DNA of 20,164 bases from Plakobranchus ocellatus (GCA_019648995.1 BLXT01004603.1:1324582-1344745); one strand, 5' to 3'. Positions 1 through 9,571 are shown, counted from the first letter of the stretch. A program made the numbers and translations. The notes: a model not told the origin generated them from the sequence alone.

Positions 1-34
<34 letters not shown>

Positions 35-60
35 TTCTCTCTCTTTCTTTCTCCCCCCTC

Positions 61-112
<52 letters not shown>

Positions 113-113
113 C
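1..113. repeat. (CT)n microsatellite, interrupted
   Basis: A pyrimidine-only run of CT dinucleotides with TTT and CCCCCC interruptions fills the left edge and ends just before TGAATCACGG. The array probably continues outside the window. It sits directly against a short sequence that recurs beside another CT array near 13160. Confidence 0.95.
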
Positions 114-176
114 TGAATCACGGTCCTACAGTTCTACTCAGCCGTTCGTAGAGCGGGTTATATAGCTTCAAGTATG
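114..176 (+). repeat. Dispersed repeat, copy A (flank of CT array)
   Basis: The block after the CT array shares an ordered set of words with 13161-13240: TGAAT-ACGGT, then CGTTC-TAGA-CGGGT, then ATTTAGC or ATATAGC, then TATGTA. In both places it follows (CT)n directly on the same strand. This suggests a repeat family that carries or recruits a CT array. The family is not identified, and similarity by eye is only moderate. Confidence 0.5.
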
Positions 177-1330
177 TAAGAAGATTAAATTCAATTTTAG
201 GTTTTTAGATTCAAGATTCCTGCCATGTTTTAAGCTCAGGTGCTTAATCACCCGTCTGGCTAGGATAGCTCTCTAACAACTGCATGAAGACAGACCTGAG
301 TTAAATGTTACCCTTCTGTCCGTCTTGAACGGGTTGCCCCTAAACCCGTTTTTCAATACCTTACTTTCTATATTCTTTGATTATATTTCAGTCTTATACA
401 GTCTTTAAGGTTCAATCAATCAGTTATGCGGTGTCTAGATGTTGATATTCTTCCTGTTACGAATTCAGTTGCCTTTAGATTTGTTTTATAGAGACCTATC
501 ATACTTTGAGTCAGATCTGGATTAGACTTTCCGTCATCGATTTTCAAAACTATACATCTATCTATGGCCTAACAAAAAAAAAAGCTATTAGGCCCACATC
601 TTCCCCTTAATTATACGTTTTACTTAGTGATTCACTATATGTCTGGAATTAAAGAAGAATTATTAAAGCAACGGTGTTTAATAGGTCTTTCATTTTAAAC
701 ACAATACAAGTTTTCAGCGGCCGCAGACCTTTAGATAAAGGGAATAACAAAATAAATAATTAGTACATATTTTACAATCAAATTTAAAATACTAAACTAT
801 CTTCAATGATTGCAATATCTTTAAGACTAATATTTAAAAAGAACTACCAATACATTACCCAGGCGTAAACAAACTACTGTGTGAGAATGCTCTAACTCGG
901 TATTCAAAATGGCAAAAGTATAAGCGTTCATATCCGCTTTTAGTTTTATATTCGGCCGCAAGCGTTATAGTTGTGACGTCACCTATCCCGATAGTCCTTT
1001 GTGTCCATGTTCCACAGGACTACTTCTCTCTCAATCACAACCATTAACCGATCAACCACAGTTAATTCTTATAATGACCACATTTTCTCCTTTTTTCATA
1101 AAAATATTGAAGTTGTTACCTGATTCATGATCTCACTCTCCTCTTTGTTTCTGTTTTTTATTAATTGTTTTTTTTTTATTTTTATTCTGACGGTGAATTT
1201 GATTCTAAATAAACTAAGGCGCCAAAGAGAAGTTACTTTATAGTTACAGTCTGAAGTCTAAGAGATGAAAGTCTCATAGAATGAGAGAAAATGTTTACTC
1301 ATGCATTTAACCCTACAAAATAAGTTCATA
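177..1330. other. AT-rich non-coding stretch
   Basis: No convincing coding region is seen. There are short A and T homopolymers (for example a T run near 1169) and a GCGGCCGC site near 718. All reading frames are short and broken. Confidence 0.6.
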
Positions 1331-1344
1331 CAGATCTGGACGTC

Positions 1345-1408
1345 GCGGGCAAACTCCAGCTCGAACCCGCAGCTAAAGTATCTCTCAAGGCGGATTAGCG
1401 AGCCAGTG
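1345..1408 (-). repeat. Possible tRNA-derived SINE head
   Basis: On the minus strand, GGTTCGAGCTG (complement of 1357-1367) matches the pol III B-box GGTTCGANNCC at 9 of 11 positions. About 38 bases upstream, TGGCTCGC begins like an A-box, but the second half does not fit. The interval is slightly shorter than in tRNA genes. No cloverleaf can be folded by eye, so a true tRNA is unlikely. A degenerate SINE promoter is possible. Confidence 0.25.
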
Positions 1409-1429
1409 TGACACCAACTTTCGGTGAAT

Positions 1430-2522
1430 AAAAGTTTAAAATGCGATGAATATTACTATTTTCTTTTTTTTTAAATTAGAGTCATCATAACAATGGTTGA
1501 CTCGGATAAATAGATCTATTAGTAAATTTATAACGGACTATTTTTCCACCCATTTACTTTTATGTAAAACAGTCGTTTTTAGTTTGTATAATTTTTTCTT
1601 TTGTGAAAAGGGATACATTGTCTAAAAAGTCTCCTTTTGTTTGCCATGGTGTTCATTTTTAAATTCAACCGCTCAATCGGAAACAGTTTTGTTGTTTTTA
1701 TCTTTAATGAACTCCCCTACGATGAACGCAACCTATTGAGTGTCTTAAATTACCTAAAAATGTATCAACGCTGTGAAAAAGAAAGGGTACTTAAGCGAAC
1801 ATCCGTCCGAGTATTTTTTTTTTTTCAAACAAGATCTTCCGTGTTTATTTTCATCGAATGACGTGGAGTTAGCCATTTGGATCAAAATTGTGTCGTTTGA
1901 ATACAGTCGTGTTTTTTCGCATTCATCGTTTTGTTTGCCTTATCTTATAAGGCATCTGAGCAGAGTTGAGCGATCAGTGAGAGACCCTATCTGAAACAGC
2001 GCTAATGAAGTAAGTTGCACGGTATTAGTCTACACTTTCTGAGAGTAATGTGAACGTAATATAAACATCGTGGTCACATTCCTTTTCTTTTTACTGCATT
2101 TATTGTAGCGTCCTAACGGAAGATTTTTTTTTTTTAAGTTAATAAGTTAAATAGTGAATTTCTAATTAACATCAACACCTCCTAGTTCCAGATTGTAAGG
2201 TTTGTTTTTTTTTTTTTTTGTTTCTTTGGTGTCTGTTTTCTATCAAGTGATCATTCTTTTATGACTCTAAACAGTTCATCTTATCATCATTGCTTATTTT
2301 GTTCTTTTCATTGGTCGGATAAGATTTGAACAGCCAAGACAGGAACAAGAAGAAGAAATGCTGAGCTTGTAGATTGTTGATCAGAAATCTCTCAGTTTTC
2401 ACCACGAGAAAAACAAATGTTCAATGAAGTCATAACTATCCTTTGCGGTAATCGCATTTTAAAGAAGAATTTTGTCGGGTAAATATTATGTAAGCTTTTA
2501 AAAGAAATCTGAGCTGTGATTC
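1430..2522. other. AT-rich non-coding stretch
   Basis: Two overlapping open frames of about 73 codons lie around 1637-1994. Both run through a T10 homopolymer, giving runs of Phe, and neither resembles a known domain. Further T homopolymers occur near 2126 and 2205-2219. Nothing else is supportable up to the foldback element. Confidence 0.6.
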
Positions 2523-2745
2523 GTAGCTAGCTGTTACAGAAGGAAAAAAATCTAAATAAAATGCAATGTAAATGTCAAATTGTTGTTCTTGAATTCTGCC
2601 TGACACACTGTTGACATTTTACTCATCGGTACTTGCTCTTGTCTTCAAAGATTTCGTTGGCTGCATTAATGACACCAGAATTGATATCACGCTGATTTAC
2701 TCATCGGTACTTTTGCTCTTGTGTTCAAAGATTTCGTTGGCTGCG

Positions 2746-2808
2746 TTAATGACACCAGAATTGATATCACGCATCAGCGTGATATCAATTCTGGTGTTAT
2801 TAATGCAG
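2746..2808. repeat. Central hairpin of the foldback element
   Basis: The stretch 2741-2772 pairs with 2777-2808 around the 4-nt loop ATCA, giving a stem of about 32 bp with two mismatches. The innermost ten base pairs (GATATCACGC with GCGTGATATC) are perfect. In single-stranded DNA or RNA this would fold readily. It marks the axis of symmetry of the element. Confidence 0.85.
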
Positions 2809-2809
2809 A

Positions 2810-3049
2810 GTGATATCAATTCTGGTGTCATTAATGCAGCCAACGAAATCTTTGAGCGTGATATCAATTCTGGTGTCATTAATGCAGCCAACGAAATCTT
2901 TGAGCGTGATATCAATTCTGGTGTCATTAATGCAGCCAACAAAATCTTTGAGCGTGATATCAATTCTGGTGTCATTAATGCAGCCAACGAAATCTTTGAG
3001 CGTGATATCAATTCTGGTGTCATTAATGCAGCCAACGAAATCTTTGAAC
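2810..3049 (+). repeat. 48-bp tandem repeat, five copies
   Basis: The unit begins GTGATATCAATTCTGG at 2810, 2858, 2906, 2954 and 3002, so the period is exactly 48 bp. A 31-bp partial unit precedes it at 2779-2809. The copies are nearly identical; one at about 2941 has AAAATC instead of GAAATC, and the last ends in GAACAC rather than GAGCGT. Inverted copies of the same unit lie in the left arm. Because 48 is a multiple of three and the unit lacks stops in several frames, long open frames appear on both strands. They are artefacts of the repeat and not genes. Confidence 0.95.
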
Positions 3050-3170
3050 ACAAGAGCAATGTTCCGATGAGTAAAATGCCAACAGTGTGTCAGGCAGAGT
3101 TCAAGAACAACAATTTGACATTTACATTGCATTTTATTTAGATTTTTTTCCTTCTGTAACAGCTAGCTAC

Positions 3171-4130
3171 TATCTTTTATTTTATCAGCCACAATATGTT
3201 TTGTGTACTTTGGAGAACATATCCAGATGGTAGGCATACCCACCGTGATAAATTACATGTAATTTATGTAGGTTTGCTTAAGGCCAGTTGCAAAAACGAC
3301 ATGAGACAAAACGTAAAATTTAAATTACAATCACATAGGTCAGGTCTAGCGAAACGTGTAACTCAGTTAAGTTTTCCTTTTTTTTTTTTTTAACCAGGAA
3401 GGACTTGTTGCGAGTTACAGATTATTGTATTCGGATTTAGACTAGACTCGGTTTTTGAAAATTCATCTCGATAGTTTAAGATCAGTATTGAAGGCCTGAA
3501 ACAAGCACTCCAGTCAAAGTCCAGATTTAGATCTAGTTTAGGATGAAATCAAATTTAGCTTCGAAATGGATCCGTTTTTTTAGGGTTAAAAAGGCATTGT
3601 TTTTTACCCAGAACTGTATTAACCTTTGTTCTACTTTTGCTTTCTACCAAGTGTGTCATTGATGTTGTTCTTTTATTTATTTATTTATTTATTTTTTGGT
3701 CTTTTCTGCAACTATTTAAATATCAAAAAGGTATAGAGCAGGCTATTTTTAATCGCTAGTACTTTTCATACAGTAGATTGGTTCAAGAATAGGTAACTAA
3801 GTTCCAATAATATAAAATATCATTCGTGAACGGTGTAGGTCTCAAGTCAGCCTTTTATAGATAAACAGGCGACAGCAGTATACCACTCTGATATTCTCAG
3901 GAACAAATCGACATTTTGCAAATTTTTTCGAATCCGTAAGTATCTTGCCAACGTAAATAAATTACTGTTTTCGTTTTCAGTGACCCGTACTTATAGATTG
4001 AATGTGAATCACCTCAGAAAAGAACATGCCTCATATTATAAAGATCTAGAGCCAAGGGAACACGAAAGTAGTCTTATGCGTATTTGTTCGGGATAAGTAG
4101 TAAATTGTAAAGAGCATTCACATTCCTGTG
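3171..4130. other. AT-rich non-coding stretch
   Basis: No coding region is recognised. The stretch contains a perfect 20-bp palindrome at 3248-3267 (ATAAATTACA and its complement), a T run near 3377-3390, and a short (TTTA)n array at about 3671-3695. A CAGATTTAGATCTAGTTTA segment near 3522 belongs to the CTAGATCT-type words common across the window. Confidence 0.6.
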
Positions 4131-4199
4131 ATCTATTTTTTGGAATTCCACCATTGACCACTAGCGCTCACCCTCACGACCGAGTGGTGAATAGGTTGA

Positions 4200-4662
4200 G
4201 CAACATCTTCAAAGTATACTTGGTTACTTGGAGGCTTTGTCCATCCACTACAGGATATAGCTCTCTGCAGATGTCTTCCATTTCCTCCGATCTTGTTCCT
4301 CCCTCTGGCATTGTGAACTTGCTGATTTCTTGATGTCATCCATCCATCTTGCTTCTGGTCTACCCCTGTTTCTTCTTCCTGACCTTGGTTGCCATTCTGT
4401 GCATTTTTTTGTCCATCTTTTATCTTTTTCTCTGGCGATGTTCCTGCCCACCTCCATTTATGTCTTTGAATGTATTGGGTGACATCGATCACCTGGGTCT
4501 TTTTTTACATATCTCTGTTGTTGGTATTCTATCTTTAAGTTTGATGTTTAGCATCTTTCTTTCCATAGCTCTTTGTGCTGTTTGTAGTTTGTGACACAGT
4601 TGTTTGTTTAGAGTCCATGTTTTGCTCTCATGAGTCATTGTTGGAATGCTGCACTGGTAATA
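4200..4662 (-). pseudogene. Decayed LINE ORF2 C-terminus
   Basis: Read on the minus strand, three frame segments in order resemble the C-terminal region of non-LTR retrotransposon reverse-transcriptase proteins. First, about 4662-4491 gives a THESKTWTLNKQL segment and then LQTAQRAMERKMLNIKLKDR. Next, about 4492-4440 gives DVTQYIQRHKWRWAG. A shifted frame at 4457-4248 then gives DKRWTKKCTEWQPRSGRRNR, GRPEARWMDDI and RRKWKTSAESYIL followed by a stop. The order and wording match the tail typical of animal RTE-like or related LINEs, by recollection of the family. The RT catalytic core and endonuclease are absent. There is a stop at 4489-4491 and at least one frameshift near 4440-4457, so this is a dead 5'-truncated copy. 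The (AT)n array touches its truncated 5' side. The stretch 4133-4200 may be its 3' untranslated tail. The clade is not assigned. Confidence 0.85.
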
Positions 4663-4665
4663 TTC

Positions 4666-4731
<66 letters not shown>

Positions 4732-4752
4732 CAAACACAATATATATATATT
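4666..4752. repeat. (AT)n microsatellite
   Basis: An alternating AT run of about 85 bases has short interruptions (AAAT near 4705 and ACAAACACAA at 4731-4740). It abuts the broken end of the LINE fragment. In translation it yields alternating Ile and Tyr, which is meaningless. Confidence 0.95.
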
Positions 4753-5627
4753 AGTGTTATAAAAAAGTATACCCTGTTTTAAACTGACATATAACCTTGC
4801 TCTCCTTGTACATCAGCTATACATTTTTTTTCAGTATATAAAAACAATAAAAAATGTTTTCAATGCCGAAGTTCTATTTATTACTTACAAGTGGCTTTAG
4901 TAACATTAAAACTTAAAAACAATGATAGAAAGAAGGACAGATAGTGAGAGCCAGCCAGCAGTAGCGCAGGGGCAGGAAATAGGAAACTCAACGCATGTTA
5001 AAAGATTAAAAGGATGGCTTTACAATAATAGCATATACAATAAATGATCGTAGGATTCTTTGTTGGCATATGTAATAGCTAAAAGAACTATTTATAGATA
5101 AACGAAATCTAAGGATAATAAAGATAAGTCTGACTTCGAGGTGATTTTAGATTATAAATAAATAAAATCTTATCTATTCCTTAAATTCTATCCGGAGTCA
5201 AAAACGTGAAGTGTGTTAGTTTTATGTGCTGGGCGAAATGATTTCAGCTTTTTGATTGACAAAGATTGTCACTAAGGCATTTTCCGGACAAATCTTTCTA
5301 CATGAATAGCTTTTTGCGATTCAGTTATAGTTGCACACTGCCTTGAAAAGTTATTCTTTTTAATGGACTTAAGAACAGAAATCGCTCCAATTCTTGCCGA
5401 AAATTGAAACAAAACTCTAACAATTTAAATAAAGAACGATCTCGAGGACAGCAAGGCAGCTCTCCACAAATCTACAAGTTCACAAACATGGGCTGTCTAT
5501 CTTTCAGCAATCTCTCGAACAAACCATCCATCTATGCACACCTCCCAAAGCTTCCAGAAAGTACTGGTTATGAAATACCTCGGCTAATTTGGTTAATATT
5601 GAAACAAAAAAATCCATCTAGAAAAGT
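4753..5627. other. AT-rich non-coding stretch
   Basis: No recognisable gene. An open frame leads from about 5404 into the following TAC array. It lacks an ATG at its start, matches no domain I know, and its length is inflated by the repeat. Confidence 0.55.
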
Positions 5628-5708
<81 letters not shown>

Positions 5709-5742
5709 TTATTATTATTATTACTACTACTGTTACTATTAC
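5628..5742. repeat. (TAC)n / (TAT)n trinucleotide microsatellite
   Basis: About 27 perfect CTA units run from 5628 to about 5708. They are followed by TAT units and then a degenerate TAC/TGT/TAT mix to about 5742. One frame encodes a long tyrosine run, which I treat as non-coding. The perfect core and degraded 3' side suggest expansion of the uninterrupted part. Confidence 0.95.
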
Positions 5743-7030
5743 TGCCGGCTGCTGCTTCAGCTACTTTTGCTCTACAGTCGCTACTATTGTATTAACATCT
5801 GATACGAGTTTAGCATTTATTTATTCTAACGAACAGTTTTTGTATTTACCATAAATAACCATCATAATAAACCAGTCCTATTAGTTCCATTAATGAGGTT
5901 AATTTTTTAGAGAGGAACTGTGGGAGATCTTGCCAATTTAGATTCATGGGTGTATTTTTAAAATAAATTGAAAAAAAAAGAAGACGCAAATAATAAAACA
6001 TGGTCTTTTGACGCAAAGCCACGGGTAAATTACTTCGAAAAATCTTTCGTTGCAAGGTAAACAATTTAGAACACGGTGCAGAGTTGCCAAATCAGTTATC
6101 CCTTAACAAGACCCTGTATACAAACTTACGTGGTTGATGTGTCCGAGATGGAATCGTTTCTGCATATCTCCTGAAATGATGAAACTCGGATGACAAATTG
6201 TTTCCGAGTTTTAAGAGTGTACGGTACACTTTTTAGAGTTCCTCAATCTATTTACTGCGCTGGACGGGACGAATATATATTTTTTTTACATCAATATGTT
6301 TCTTTTTTACTTCTTTTGGATTAATTTTGTAGATACCCTTTCTTATGTGTTCCGATTGTGCAAATGAATGAGATTTGTGAGAACAGGAATTTCGAAATGT
6401 TCCTGTTCATTTGTAAGAAAAAAATGAGCTTAAATTGACAAACAAGGCATTGTGGTTCTGAATCTTCACTAAAATAGTTTATCTCTCAAGCTATCATTGT
6501 GCTATTCATTGCGACACATTGAGACATCTAAATTTTTTTTTTTTGTCGTTTAAATATTTATGTGTTTAAAGAAACGCTCTCTTTTTCTCTCTTAAAAGTT
6601 TGTACCTTGACATTCAAATTTTGTCATATTCATTTTTCGAAAGTTATATTCGTAATTCATTCTTGTCAGGACACTCCCGAAACCTTATTGAGATCACCCA
6701 AATGATATATCGCATTCTTGATTATAGGAGTGAATGAGGCCATAACCCTTCTTCTGATGACACAGATAATATTAGGTCATAGAGGTCAAACCTTTTTTTT
6801 TTTTTCCTGAAGCCAACTTTTTGTCATATTTCACATATTCAAGCCTTATTTCAATCCTACGCTCTTTCCTATAGATTTGCTTTTACTTTTCCCCTCCCTT
6901 TCTACATTGACTATTATTTACGTGAACTTTCCATGGCCTTATTACTTTGTCTATCTTCAGCCAAGAAAATTTAAGTTTTGGTTGTTGTCTTAACGTAATT
7001 TGTTCTGAAAACTACTTAGATTTCTCTTTA
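5743..7030. other. AT-rich non-coding stretch
   Basis: No coding region is supported. Apart from the hairpin at 6381-6408, it contains T homopolymers near 6534-6544 and 6793-6805 and nothing else identifiable. Confidence 0.6.
6381..6408. repeat. Perfect 9-bp inverted repeat
   Basis: GAACAGGAA at 6381-6389 pairs with TTCCTGTTC at 6400-6408 across a 10-base loop. A second inverted pair, CAAATGAA (6361-6368) and TTCATTTG (6406-6413), overlaps its 3' arm, so two mutually exclusive stems are possible. No function can be assigned. Confidence 0.6.
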
Positions 7031-9410
7031 AAAGCTACATCGTGGTGTTGATGGTACAATGGTTAGTGAACCCGAGGAGAGGATGATCACCTGGTGTGGG
7101 CGGGCTATAAAAATGCTCAAAAACCAAACCCTTAATAGCTAGAGCTAAAAAATCCTCTAGATCTGTTGAACACGATCAGTGCAATTTTAAAACCCTTTTT
7201 TTTCACACCGCAACAATTTAACCAGCTATGATCATGTTCTAGTCACTCTGTATAGGATGATATGCAAAACATCCCAGCTGCTTACATAAATTGAAACAAA
7301 ATCGAAGTTATTATTTTTTCTAACAGCTATGTTTGATACGCCTATCGTGACTGTTATGACAGCGTAATAAAAAAAAAGAGACAAGTTACCTAGAATTTTA
7401 ATCATTTTAAAAAACATAAAATATCTTCGAAATATTTGTTAACATGAATCCGAAACCCTGAAATAGAGTTTTAAACGTTAGCACTTCATGTTAGAGTAAC
7501 AATTCTTGTGTTTCAAGGGGATTTTTAATATTTTAATCCAGTGTGTATTTTACAATATTTTTCGGTCAAAATGTCAGTTTTGTTGCTAAGCTCACTTTAA
7601 TTGATCTTATTGCTTCAAAAAAAAAAAAAGCAAAGTGCAAAAAAAAAAAAAAAAAAGAGATTTTATAAAGAAAAAAGGATTAAATGAAATAGACAAAGAC
7701 TTGAAAACAAGAGAGCGAAAGCTATGGGAAGCAATAGTAATTTCCATTTTTGCAACAAACAAGGACAGTTTGACAATGGAGAAAACAGCTAGGTCACTAA
7801 TTTTAAACAAAAATGAGTGAGAAAGAATCTTTCTTGTATAACTCTGTTGTTTGGCCCCGAGGCCAAGCATGAATCTGTACAATTGTTGAACTTGAAACCT
7901 TGTCTCACGTAAAAACTGTCCCTGAGGAAACCATAAGAATTAGGCTACTATAAAACCCCGCAGTTAGAACCACTCTAAGCGGAATTTAGTTGTGAGCATC
8001 CTATCATCATTATTACCAGCCTCTGCCTGATCTTCCTGTTGGAATCGATACTGATGCCTATATCGGTCATAATATAGGTTTGGTCGGTTTTTTTCCCAAT
8101 ATTCTCATATTTGTTTCACCATCCAACGAAAATCATTTTTGTGGATTCGATTTTATGTTCACGAAAATATTAGCATGATTATAGCTTAGTCTTGCCACTC
8201 GTATTTTTAATCTTTTTTACATGTTTATTTGTTTTTAATCAACCCTCTGTTACACAGCAACCTTTATTTTGAGTTAGCATTCGAGTTTTGACAGATAGCA
8301 AATCCATTCCCCCCAAAAAAACACCTCTAGATCCTTCGAACTGTTAGGGAGATTTCTACCACATTATGAAATGATATGAGCGATAATGAAACAACTAACC
8401 TTCAGGTGTTACAAAACGCTTTATTTTACTCTACGCCATCAAAATTCGTTTGAAAAGAATGGAAAGAAAAAAAATAATGGGGGAAAAAGTTGCAAGTGAA
8501 ATACAAGATGGAGAAAGAGGGAAGGAAAACAAGAGAACAATAAGGAAGTGAGAGACAGAAGAAAGAAGAAGAGTTACCGTGCAAATGGGCATCGAAAGGC
8601 GTGGGGGAAAAAAGCAAGAGAATAAGAAGATAGCACAAGATGTTGAAACTTTGCTTCTTAGTCATAAATACAATTTTAAACCATTATAAAACTGTAGTGT
8701 CACCGCAAACGTTGTGCGTAAAAAATATGCCATTGAAAATAAAAACTTTATGCTTCTTAGTACCAGCTACGAGTGGCACGAACCATTGCGACACTCTCCA
8801 ACAGGTTATATGAGAATCTGGGGAAGAAAACTATCAATTGTGACAACTGTGCTTTATCATTTCGATGCCTGTCTCAAAGAGTCTTGTTTTGCAGTGTTGC
8901 TTATAATGCTCTCTGGTCACATTCTGTTATCTCACCGAGGAATACATGAAGCTTAAAAAAACTCAAATGATAGGTTCGTCACTGTCATTTAGTGTTGAAT
9001 CGTGATTCAAATTTTTTATTATTCATGAATTAATGAATATTCAACGCATTTATTCACAGATCACTAAATACTGAATGAATAACTGACATTTTTTCTCATT
9101 AGCCTGAAAATTCTCTCATAAACAACTTTTCCTTTTACCATTATCCTCACATACAAAGAATGAATGTAATACATTGTTATTATTAAATCCAACTGGTCGG
9201 TACCTTGCACTATGTCACACTCTTCATGCATTTCTGAATTATTTAGTTATCGATTTTCATATCTCTCTATCCTAAGCTCAAGGGCCGAAATTCTGTATAA
9301 TTTGTATTAATATTCTTACGGTCATCATTATATATTCTTTTCACTTTTTAAGAAAGCGTATTAATGAACTTATATTTCAATTTACTATAACGGTTTGTGC
9401 ACGGAATGCT
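7031..9410. other. Gene-free stretch
   Basis: A-rich runs lie at 7616-7629 and 7640-7656. Just after them, an open frame to 7820 has a vaguely retroelement-like wording (REAI-type spacing in RERKLWEAIVIS, then NKDSL), too weak to call. A minus-strand frame at 8426-8665 is a purine-rich region read as its complement. A plus frame at 8714-8956 starts at GTG and matches nothing known. Nested inverted repeats occur at 8987-9069. Confidence 0.5.
8987..9069. repeat. Nested inverted-repeat cluster
   Basis: ATTTAGTG (8987-8994) pairs with CACTAAAT (9062-9069). Directly inside, TTGAAT (8995-9000) pairs with ATTCAA (9005-9010) around CGTG. Several ATTCAT/ATGAAT words follow at 9020-9045. This may be a small decayed MITE-like sequence or AT-rich chance structure. 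Confidence 0.4.
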
Positions 9411-9419
9411 TTATGTTTA

Positions 9420-9570
9420 CTTCTTTTTGGCCTGTAACCAATGGGTTTTAATTGTCGACATTCTATTTTATATTTTTACACTGATGAAGCCCATACGGCA
9501 CAACGTCTGAATGTTTTACTTATCATTAATTAACTTTTTGAGTACCTTTCAATTTTAAGTTTTAAATAAA
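9420..9570 (+). mobile_element. Possible Penelope-like element terminal remnant
   Basis: The block around ACACTGATGAAGCCC and ACAACGTCTGAATG resembles the CTGATGA...GAAACGTC motif found at the ends of many Penelope-like retroelements. A polyadenylation-type AATAAA follows at 9566-9571. A coding piece of the same class lies 2.5 kb downstream at 12087. No protein-coding part is adjacent, so this would be a solo terminal remnant. Confidence 0.35.
9481..9507 (+). ncRNA. Degenerate hammerhead-ribozyme-like motif
   Basis: The hammerhead core CTGATGA (9481-9487) is present. It is followed by a plausible stem II (AGCC, loop CATAC, GGC) and then ACAA where the conserved GAAA should stand, then CGTC ending in a GTC triplet. 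The first two bases after GTC (TG) pair with the CA before CTGATGA, as stem I requires, but pairing then fails. Two changes in the GAAA box predict an inactive relic. A chance match is possible because the motif is short. Confidence 0.35.
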
Positions 9571-9571
9571 G

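Larger units (their letters stand above)
2523..3170. mobile_element. Foldback-type non-autonomous DNA transposon
   Basis: The two ends are long inverted repeats. The left arm, from 2523 inward to about 2692, is almost the exact reverse complement of 3170 back to about 3001, with only about five differences plus one small indel. The outer ends read GTAGCTAGCTGTTACAG and CTGTAACAGCTAGCTAC. Inside, the left arm holds two inverted modules about 80 bp apart, and the right arm holds five 48-bp direct repeats. The two halves meet at a 4-nt loop at 2773-2776. No transposase is encoded, so mobilisation in trans is inferred. The exact boundary is unclear because the ends are themselves near-palindromic. 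If CTGTTACAG is the true terminus, the flanking octamers GTAGCTAG and CTAGCTAC agree at six of eight positions with the hAT-like pattern nTnnnnAn. A mariner-like TA duplication is equally possible. The high arm identity suggests recent activity or arm homogenisation. Confidence 0.85.

Noticed and set aside
2611-3141. 176-codon frame with a repetitive protein
   Set aside because: It is the translation of the 48-bp repeats and foldback arms. Equivalent frames exist on the other strand, which a real gene would not show.
3248-3267. Perfect 20-bp palindrome
   Set aside because: Striking but isolated; AT-rich palindromes of this size occur by chance in such DNA, and no neighbouring feature gives it a role.
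5404-5802. 132-codon frame with a poly-tyrosine tract
   Set aside because: The length comes from the TAC microsatellite. It has no ATG at its start and no recognisable domain.
7052-7062. Perfect pol III A-box match (TGGTACAATGG)
   Set aside because: There is no B-box at the expected distance and no cloverleaf. An 11-base match to a loose consensus is expected by chance.
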